Shown here: positions 21,389-28,187 of the stretch, piece after piece
Position numbering within the stretch: the stretch's first letter is position 1
Layout: each line of letters begins with the position of its first letter
Source: Parachlorella kessleri
Lineage: Eukaryota; Chlorophyta; Trebouxiophyceae; Chlorellales; Chlorellaceae
NCBI GenBank assembly: GCA_001598975.1
Contig: BBXU01001118.1
Coordinates: forward strand, 1 to 28,187
Reading direction: 5' to 3'
DNA length: 28,187 nucleotides
Position numbers and translations under genes: made by a program
The notes under the pieces: generated by a model
What the model saw: the letters and a program-made list of their open reading frames with translations, nothing else
What the model was told of the DNA's origin: nothing
Databases searched by the model: none

Positions 21389-21843
21389 ACGTTGACGCAA
21401 TTCTTTAGCAGGCCAATGCTGAAACCAGGGGCTGGAATGGTGCTTGCATGACTGAGTTTGAGTGAGCCTGGGGCCAATCATGTGCTGGCTAGTGTGCTTG
21501 TTGGCAGTCCCTCAAGTGCCCGGAGTGTATCAGTGTGATCGTACCTGTTAGAAACTATTGCCTACTGGACATCGTAACGAGTGACCCCACCTTTGAGACA
21601 AGCACCAGCGAAAGCACAGTGAAGTGTGCCGAAGGAAAGCATGCAAGTGACGAGATCCCCGTGTGACTTGTGTTCTTATCTGCATTCCCTTTCTGAAATG
21701 CCACCTCGAACCCCAGTTCACCTTGTTCCCGCCACGACTCCTGCCCACCCTCCACCGAAAACCTTACACTCACAGGTGTCAACGGGGCTTGCTTTGAGGT
21801 AGGGACCCTTACCATATAGCGTAGTGCAGCCAGGCAGCGCACC
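21389..21843 (+). other. Spacer between NIPP1 and the Rieske gene
   Basis: 455 bp without recognisable coding sequence. It should hold the NIPP1 3' end and the Rieske promoter; no TGTAA, TATA box or repeat stands out. Confidence 0.5.
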
Positions 21844-24800
21844 ATGCTGCGAAGGTCCGCACAGTCGCTGCTGCCCAAGCTGTGGCAGGCCCAGGGGGCA
21901 TCCGGGTTTGCCCCCCTTGCTGCAGCCTTCAACCACCTGCCGGGTTGCAGCTTTCAGAGCGACAGCCCCTCAGCTGCAAGGCGTGAGTGGAGGGCGACTT
22001 CAAGTGCTGTTGCAGCCCGGCTGCAAGCCTGCATTCCGGCGCCAGGCAGCTGTGCTGGAGTGAACGATCGTTGGTCTTGGGTGCTGTGCAGCGTATGCGT
22101 CCACAACGGAGCTGGTGGGGCTGGCAAACACTGGAGGCCTTCCACCCACTGTCTATGCCATGAAGAACCCCACACCTGACATCACGTGAGGCTGGGTGAA
22201 GCCTGAACAGCAGGACTGGCTGTGCATAACAGGGGCGGTAGCAAGCAGCGGTGCTAGCGAGGGATGAGGCCCGGTTGGGAGGCGTCGAGTTGCGGCATAG
22301 GGCACAGCACTGCCGTGGTATGCAGTGTCTGCTGGTGGTGCATCCTTTTCCTATGGGCGTCAAGCGGCGCCAGGTGTTTGACAGTCAAGCCTACAGTGCT
22401 CCTTTGCTAGGACACGGCCCGCTGGTGGCAAACCTGGCTCAGAGGCACAGCCAGTTCGCTTGGCGAACTGCTGGCAGGCATCAATAAAGTGCCGCTGGTT
22501 TTGGACGCAAAGAAAATGATGGCATGGGAAAAGGCATTCGGAGGCAGGCAGGCAGGCAGGGCGAGCCCGCCAGAGCTTGGCACGCTACCCACCCTGGCTG
22601 CAATAGCACCGAGGGGGGCAGTGACCCTGGGCGAGGACGTGCTGCAGGAGCTGCGTTATGAGGGGTTAGGAGAAAGCCTGAGGCACCCCGGGTGCTGCCA
22701 ACTGCCCGCAGGTACGACACCGCCAACCACCAGCGCTTTGCGCCTGGCCCTGGCGACGACAGCAAGCGCGCCTTCACCTACTTTGTCCTGACGGGTGGCC
22801 GCTTCATCGGCGCGGCGGCGGTGCGGCTGGCGGTGCTCAAGTTCGTGCTGAGCATGACGGTGGGTGGCGCTGGCGGTGCGGGGATGGTGTGGCGGGTACG
22901 GCAGCCCCTCCTCGCGGCTTCAAAGCTGCCTGGAGGAGTAGCCACGTGGCTGTGTTTGGAGGCTTGCACGGAAGAGGATGGGGAGAGGGCGGCGGTGGCC
23001 GCATCCTGGGAGTGCAATACGCCGGTCAGGGAGGACTGCCTAACACAAGTGCAACACAAGTTGCCTGGAGGTCCGCTGCACCCAGACCTGGTGGTTCCGC
23101 AGCAGAGGCGACCAAGGACGTGCATGCCATTTCCAGCCCGGAGGTCCCACTCAGGGCTGGCTGACTAATTAATGCTGCCCAGGATGACACGACTAACCCC
23201 CAGGGAGTTACCGATGCTGACTAACCCCCTGCACATGCCGCAGGCCACCAAGGACGTGCTTGCCATGGCCAACCTTGAGGTGGACATCGCCAACATCCAG
23301 CCGGGCAACGAGATCACGGTCAAGTGGCGCGGCAAGCCGGTCTTCATCCGGCACCGGTCGGAGGAGGACATTGCCAAGGCCAACGCGGTGGAGGTCAGCT
23401 CGCTGCGTGACCCGCAGGCCGACGCCGAGCGCGTGATCAAGCCGGAGGTGAGAAATAAATAAGTAAATTAAGTACGCCCAGGCCTCAAGGGCACAGCCGT
23501 AGCCCTGCCTTGAGTGGTGCCCTGGGAAAACCAGAGGACACCCCGTACCCCTGCCTTGAGTGGTGCCCTGGGAAAACCAGAGGACACCCCGTACCCCTGC
23601 CTTGAGTGGTGCCCTGGGAAAACCACAGGACACCAGCCAGGGGCGGTTCAAGCCGGAGGTGAGCCTACTCCATGCGCTCATGCACTGGACCTATATGTGC
23701 ATGATCTATACATATGCAGTGGTGCCGCATGCGTTGCTCAGATTAGGCGCCCCGGCGGCCCGCCCGCCTGCGTGCGGATCTGGGGTGATGTGGTTGCTGT
23801 CGCGGTAGGTAGCACTCACTGTGCTGCCCCTCTGTGCGATGCTTGCAGTGGCTTATCCTGGTGGGCGTGTGCACCCACCTTGGCTGCGTGCCCCTGCCCA
23901 ACGCCGGCGACTACCAAGGGTGAGCCAGGGCTGCTACAACCTTGGCTGCCGCATTGTGTATTGCGCTGGCTGTCGCTAGGTTGCGGGTCATGGGGTGTGA
24001 GGGGCGTTTTAACCCCTGCATGTGGACAGCAGGCCAGCCAGCGTACCTGCACTGCCTGTACTGCCAGCGGGCTTTGTAGTGCCACGGGGATGTGGCTGTA
24101 ATTGTGTGACCATCATAGGTGCCTTTTGCTCACTTATCGTGCACGCCAGTCATTGATCAATCCATTGTCCCTCGTGTGGGAGCGGGGCGCTTGGACTGTT
24201 AGGTTGGAGAGCATGAACCCAGCTGCAGGGCGTGTGCCCGGTTGCAACCTGTCAACAAGGAGAGGAGTAATCACGTCGCTGTCTAGTGCCGTGCAGGTGG
24301 TTCTGCCCGTGCCAGTGAGTCCTTGCAGGCCACGAAGCAGCTGGCCATGCCCCGTTTGTTGAGGCGCAGTCCATGGTGTCCATTCTTTGCCTACTGTGTT
24401 GTTTTTGGGGGGCTTGATGGGCAGCCATCTAGGCTGCGTGAGTGGACATCAGCAGCAGCTTCAACAGGGGGTTGGGGGGCTGTCCAGCCGTGTCCGCTGC
24501 GCTGTGTGCATGCACGGCCCTACTCTGGGCGTGCCCCTGTTGGCTCGGATGCCCCTGCTCAGCTATCGGCTTTCCTCGTGCTTTGCGGCCGTGGTATTAA
24601 GTCATGCCCAGGTATTGATACAGCCCTAGGCCGGATCTAACATACTTGTGTTGTTGCCTTGCAGTGGCTCCCACTACGACACCTCTGGCCGCATCCGCAA
24701 GGGCCCCGCCCCCTACAATCTGGAGGTCCCCGCCTACCAGTTCATGTCCGACACCCACGTAAGTTCCCCGCACGCTGAGCCGCGCTGTCGCTATGGTTAA

Positions 24801-25057
24801 TAAGTATGCTGATGGTGGTGGCCGCTCCGCCGCCGCCGCTGCTGCTGCTCAATGTATTGCCTGTGTCCGGCGGGGTAAAAAAAAACCATTGTAGTGCTCA
24901 GTATGTGTTAGAAAACAGGGTTCCACTGGCTTTCACCAGCACCCTCAGGGTGCGGGAGGCGGGGAAGGGGTCTGGCCTCTTGCTTGGCCAGGTGGGTTAC
25001 ACATACTCACCGGAGCCGTCCTGTGTTGTGCAGGTGCTGGTTGGCGCGTCTGCTTAG
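21844..25057 (+). CDS. RIP1: Mitochondrial Rieske iron-sulfur subunit of cytochrome bc1 complex (ubiquinol-cytochrome c reductase)
   Basis: Exons: 21844-21982, 22092-22185, 22712-22859, 23244-23447, 23849-23919, 24297-24314, 24665-24758, 25034-25057; every junction is in phase, giving 263 residues, the usual length. The protein carries electrons from ubiquinol to cytochrome c1 on the outer face of the inner mitochondrial membrane. The N-terminus [15 protein letters not shown] is a basic amphipathic presequence. The anchor region (about 94-127) has the plant-conserved [14 protein letters not shown] and a hydrophobic helix. The head domain has [13 protein letters not shown], then cluster box I CTHLGC (ligands C203, H205) and box II CPCHGSHY (ligands C222, H225), with C208 and C224 forming the expected disulfide. 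It ends [21 protein letters not shown]. Box II is split: an 18-nt microexon encodes WFCPC plus two bases of the His codon. The chloroplast b6f Rieske is excluded by the [20 protein letters not shown] signature. Candidate TGTAA signals lie at 25426 and 25602. Confidence 0.95.
22543..22561 (+). repeat. GGCA tetranucleotide repeat in Rieske intron 2
   Basis: Four and a half GGCA units inside the 526-nt second intron. Confidence 0.8.
23097..23266 (+). repeat. Partial copy of Rieske exon 4 start inside intron 3 (echo 3' splice site)
   Basis: ACCAAGGACGTGC followed by one changed base and TGCCAT occurs at 23111-23130 and again as the true exon 4 start at 23247-23266 (19 of 20 bases), 136 nt apart. 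Both are preceded by CCGCAG within a few bases, so the acceptor was copied too. Splicing to the upstream copy would reach a stop at 23166-23168. Confidence 0.8.
23437..23663 (+). repeat. Copy of Rieske exon 4 end plus donor inside intron 4 (echo 5' splice site)
   Basis: TCAAGCCGGAGGTGAG at 23437-23452, which spans the exon 4 end (KPE) and its GTGAGA donor, recurs exactly at 23648-23663, 211 nt downstream. Between them lies the 46-bp tandem array. Read-through from the first donor meets a stop at once (TAA at 23460-23462). Confidence 0.85.
23503..23634 (+). repeat. 46-bp tandem repeat, three copies, in Rieske intron 4
   Basis: Copies begin at 23503, 23549 and 23595, each starting CCCTGCCTTGAGTGGTGCCC and continuing with GGGAAAACCAGAGGACACC. 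The last copy has one internal change and is cut short. Near identity means a recent expansion. Confidence 0.92.
24297..24314 (+). other. RIP1: 18-nt microexon of the Rieske gene carrying cluster box II
   Basis: Flanked by GTGCAG on the left and GTGAGT on the right. It supplies the last base of Gly219, then W-F-C-P-C, then CA of His225, whose third base comes from 24665. Without it the protein would lack ligands C222 and H225 and disulfide C224. The 18 nt are a multiple of three, so skipping would keep the reading frame while destroying the cluster. Confidence 0.92.
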
Positions 25058-26519
25058 GTTGTGGGCGCTGCTTAGGTAGGGGTCGCGATCGCTGAGGGGG
25101 GCTGCTGCGGCGGCTGTGGTGGCGCTTGATGCGCTGCAGTGCAGCCCGGCAGCCAGGGGTGCGGAGCAGGCTGCGGTGCCGGCCGTCGGCCCCGGGTGAT
25201 ACCCCTTTTAGGTTTCTTGCTTGGTTTTGGCGTGCCTTGTTGCACCTCTGATGGGGTGCGTGATGTTGTTGGGTGGCAAGGGGCTCTGGGGGGAAGGGGG
25301 AGCTACTAAGCTGTTTGCACGGTGGCTAGGCTTCCTGGTATGGTGGTGGCCTTGTGCTAGGAGACACTTTAGCTCGTCGCTTAAGTGTCGGACGCAGGTG
25401 GCCGTTGCAGCACAGACATCACTCTTGTAAAAGGCTGCCTGCGCTGAGCGCGGCATGCAAAGCTTTGGGCTTTGCAGCCCAGCTGGTGCTTTGCGATAGT
25501 GCGTTTCTGCCGTGCTTGCAGTGTTTGGAAGGGCACTATGGGCTATATAGTATATACTGGCAAGGTGTGGTGTAGTGAGGAAAGGCAGTATTGTCACTCA
25601 TTGTAAAGTCAGCTGCTGAAGGGCTGGTGCTGATTTCCCAGAGTGCCACCTTTCTTTGCCTCTCAGCTTGCATGTGCCAACCCTTCAATGCAATGGCTGC
25701 ACATCAACGGATTCCTGAACCTTCTATGGAGCCTGAGAGAATGGCTCGATTATTGCAGGGGGCCATGCATCAGGCCGGACCTATGACCTGTCACATGCTG
25801 GTAGTCGAACCAACCAGTGGGCCCAGTGTCTCCAGACTCTTAACGCACAGGCAATCGCCCACTACACAATCTTGCATACAGCTTCAGCTGAGCTGCATCT
25901 ACTCTTCCAGGGGCCTTAGCTTATCTTGGGGAGAGAACTACTGGGTCAGATCACTGGCAAGACTGAGGCACACCCTGCAACCAGTCCCGTTCGTACAGCT
26001 CCACTCACACTCCCTGCTCGCAATACCTGTCACCCATGCTGATACAGCTTTCTTAGACGTCATTAGACGCCAACCTTTGTAAGCATTGGGTCTCCCTTCT
26101 TCCTACTAAAGTTTGGGTACTACTTACAGGGTAGTACCTGTCCCACAGCACGCATGTGGGCTGAGGCGGGTCTTGGGGGAAGACCTCATGGCCAAGACAC
26201 TTAGGCAGGACCCCAGAACATCACTTAGCCCCTGCCTTGTCAGTTGATAACTGTGTGTCCCCTGATCCCCCAGCCACCAGTTGAAATCACCCATCTCTTT
26301 GTAGTTGTCAGTCAGTCAGGCGCTAGTCTCTCTGCTGCACCCTCCCCCACCCACCTTGCAAACTGCATGGAACAGTCAACTCCGGTGGGAAGTTCCCTAA
26401 GGACACACAACCCCATGTCGATGCCACAAGCCCCTTCCCCCCTCTCCGCACCTGCCAGCCGCTACAGCACCCGCCGCGCCACCCTCCGCCTGCTGTCAGG
26501 CCCCACAATCCCCCTTTGC
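25058..26519 (+). other. Convergent intergenic region between Rieske (+) and DNA polymerase delta (-)
   Basis: Contains both 3' ends and no recognised gene. Candidate TGTAA signals for Rieske are at 25426-25430 and 25602-25606; a TTACA at 26124-26128 is the same signal on the minus strand, about 390 nt past the polymerase stop. A dispersed-repeat copy occupies 25881-26050. The open frames here lack recognisable domains. Confidence 0.55.
25881..26050 (+). repeat. Distant copy of the dispersed repeat of 9.5-10.4 kb
   Basis: The order GCTTCAGCT, GGCCTTAGCTT, GGGGAG, CTACTGG, TCAGAT, GGCAAGA, CCTGTCACCCATGCTGATA matches about 9995-10150 and the neighbouring units, with scattered changes. Orientation is the same. 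Confidence 0.7.
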
Positions 26520-27770
26520 TCAAAATATGTCCAGCCGCTGCAGCGCCCGCTGCGCCCCCCTCAGCCGGCTGTCCGCCCCCAGCCGCGCGTACAGCACCGG
26601 GCACTCCCCGCACTCGCACAGCAACTCCTGGGCCAGCGCCGCGCTGTCGCACTGGCGGCACGCTGCGGCCGCTGCCGCCAGGCGGGCCTCCTGCTGCGCC
26701 TGCTCCTCACATAGGGCCAGGTAGACGGACTGCCACTTGCTGTCGGTGCTGCAGCAGCAGCAGTATTAGCAGCAGCAGCAGTGTTAGTAGTAGTGGTAGC
26801 ATTAGCAGTAGCAGTAGCAGCAGCAGCAGCGGGAGCAGCAGCAGCAGCAGGAGGAGGGCACGTTGAGGGGGAGCGTGGCGGCTGCTAGGGAGCACGCGAA
26901 ATAGCACGCGCACTAGTGCGGGGCCAAAGCACGCGGCGGCACTGGCTGGCACCGCAGCACAAGTGGTAGGAGGCTGGTACAGCGACCTGGCTGTAGGGGC
27001 ACTGGGCGTGACTTGAGGGTGCCACGTGCTTAGCATGCAATACAAGTACACCACCGGCCCAATCCTTCTGGAACCTTGCACCCCTGCCACATAGCCCCAC
27101 GCAGCGAGCACATACAGCATTGCACCCCCGGCTTCTGCACACCCCCCTCCCTACCTCCTGGGCACACTCACCCGCCCATGTGTCGAGGCCTTTGACGGGA
27201 CGGAAAAGCCAAAAGAAAAAAAAAGAAATAAAGGAAAAAAAAACAGGTGCCAGTTGCACCCGACAAATCTTGTTGGACCTAACAACCCCCCCCTTCCCCA
27301 CCCACCTGGCGCAGTCCTGGCAGAGGCCCGGGGCCCGGTCCAGCGGCCCCTTGTAGCCGGCCAGGTTGCGGCGGCAGCCCAGGCACTTGGCCGTCTGCTG
27401 GTAGAACGCAGTCAGGCCCATCTGGCGGCCTGCAATGCACACAGCCGCAACAGACTGCTGCGGGGCTCAAGCTTGTCAATCGACACTGCTCCAGTGGTAT
27501 GCAGTGGTCTAGGCACAAGGTCCCAGGGGGTGTAATGTCGGGCAGTTTGCACCGGTGGCCGCCACTGCATAGTGCTGCTGCTGCTGCTGCTCCCACACCT
27601 CAAGGAGGAGGTGGTGGTGGCCCTGCAACCAACACACCTTTGCCGGGCGTACCCTTGCCCCCCCGGGCCCCGGGCGTGGCCGGCCCAGCGCCGCCGGCTG
27701 CCGCGGAGGGGTGCTGATGTGGCGCCAGCTGCTCCACCTTGACCATGGTGTGGGGGCCGGCCATGAGGCT
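26520..27770 (-). CDS. POLD1: DNA polymerase delta catalytic subunit, C-terminal zinc/Fe-S domain (5'-partial)
   Basis: Minus-strand exons in order of transcription: 27770-27638, 27429-27306, 26748-26520. Phases 1 and 2 match at the two junctions, and the last exon ends in TGA. Pol delta is the main lagging-strand replicative polymerase of the nucleus. The visible part starts SLMAGPHTMVKVEQ (compare the conserved G-x-HT segment before the C-terminal domain), passes a Gly/Pro/Ala-rich linker, then GLTAFYQQTAKCLGCRRNL and LCQDC (CysA, zinc, PCNA binding), then ACRQCDSAALAQ, LLCECGECPVLYARL (CysB, the Fe-S site that binds the B subunit) and a basic helix ending QRLDIF. CysB spacing is C-x2-C-x10-C-x4-C, one residue longer than in human. 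Polymerase zeta (REV3) has a similar tail, but the GLxAF..C.GC segment favours delta. The first exon's start at 27770 rests on a CTGCAG acceptor; a slightly longer exon reading FALAAVAALQ is possible. Confidence 0.8.
26751..26850 (+). repeat. AGC/AGT trinucleotide repeat next to the last POLD1 acceptor
   Basis: About 100 bp of interrupted AGC, AGT and GGT triplets. On the transcribed minus strand this is CTG/CTA repeat leading directly into the CTGCAG acceptor before the last exon, where it serves as the pyrimidine-poor intron end. Confidence 0.88.
27203..27244 (+). repeat. A-rich tract in POLD1 intron (T-rich on the sense strand)
   Basis: Long A runs broken by single G or T lie about 60 nt inside the intron after the CysA exon. 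On the sense strand this is a T-rich polypyrimidine tract near the donor side of the intron. Confidence 0.7.
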
Positions 27771-28187
27771 CTGCAGCGCAGCAACAGCCGCCAGCGCAAA
27801 CTCAGGGTGCCAGAATCCCCACGTGGCTAACCCCAGGGGGAAACGGGGAGGGGAAGGGGAAGCCAGCTCATTGGGAGCGGCGCATGGGTGACGGTGTTCC
27901 CCCAACCAAGGTATGGAACCCATAAGTAGGTACCACGTCCCCCTACCACCGGCCAGCCTGGCAACCCCTGGTGGTCTCATTGATCTCATGGAGGGGCCGG
28001 CCGGCGCTGCCAATGCATGACATCCACCAAAGAGTCCCTCCCGCCCAGAAGTGGCTTTGTGCGGGACAGGCCAGACTGGAAGCGACAAGCCCTCGTCAAC
28101 TCCGAGCAGACCCACAGATTGACAGGTATCATGACAAGCAACGGCATCTTAGCAAACCCCCCCCCCACCACACACACACACACACCA
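27771..28187 (-). other. Upstream POLD1 intron sequence to window edge
   Basis: No further polymerase motif could be recognised on the minus strand in this stretch, so it is taken as intron. The right edge is a C8 tract followed by a CA dinucleotide repeat (28157-28187). Confidence 0.5.

Noticed and set aside
24324..24354. Possible further copy of the Rieske exon 4 start (GCAGGCCACGAAG...GCCATG) in intron 6
   Set aside because: Alignment needs a four-base gap and several mismatches; too weak to count with the six clear echo junctions.
25591..26082. 163-codon open frame between Rieske and POLD1
   Set aside because: It runs into the dispersed-repeat copy and has no motif; the region is convergent 3' flank.
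26520..27770. Assignment of the minus-strand gene to DNA polymerase zeta (REV3)
   Set aside because: The CPVLY tail resembles REV3, but the GLTAF segment before the first CxxC and the G-x-HT segment upstream fit polymerase delta better.

Overview
This is nuclear DNA from a photosynthetic eukaryote, most likely a core green alga. The reasons are: seven protein genes each split into many short exons by 94-666 nt GT-AG introns, most with acceptors ending TGCAG; a plastid-targeted FAD oxidoreductase of the plant lycopene-cyclase-like family; a plant-type mitochondrial Rieske protein; and VARICOSE/EDC4, DGK and NIPP1 homologues. The species cannot be named from the sequence. No bacterial, viral or organellar genes, rRNA, tRNA or CRISPR were seen.

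Layout: (1) 327-3080 (+), the 3' part of an mRNA-decapping scaffold EDC4/VARICOSE gene, cut by the left edge. (2) 3776-8609 (+), a 9-exon plastid FAD-dependent oxidoreductase. (3) 8610-10950, gene-free DNA with a roughly 110-120 bp dispersed repeat in tandem; a further copy lies near 25.9 kb. (4) 10951-16104 (+), a 10-exon diacylglycerol kinase. (5) 16916-18929 (+), a 6-exon secretory alpha/beta hydrolase whose exon 4/5 junction does not close in frame. (6) 19283-21388 (+), a 4-exon NIPP1/PPP1R8 homologue with FHA domain and PP1-docking RVxF motif. (7) 21844-25057 (+), an 8-exon mitochondrial Rieske iron-sulfur protein, in which an 18-nt microexon carries two of the four cluster ligands. (8) 25058-26519, convergent intergenic DNA with another copy of the dispersed repeat. 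(9) 26520-27770 (-), the last three exons of DNA polymerase delta catalytic subunit (CysA and CysB metal-binding motifs), running off the right edge.

The genes are housekeeping functions with no shared pathway; nothing suggests an operon or a gene cluster. All exon models were made by hand from splice-site phase, reading frame and family conservation, without transcript evidence.

The most unusual signal is a recurring pattern of 'echo' splice junctions. In the DGK and Rieske genes, short segments spanning an exon-intron boundary (exon end plus donor, or acceptor plus exon start) are duplicated inside the neighbouring intron 32-211 nt away. At least six such duplications are visible. Used singly, the echo sites give frameshifts or early stops. 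However, the echo donor and echo acceptor of DGK intron 7 used together would restore frame and insert 62 open codons.
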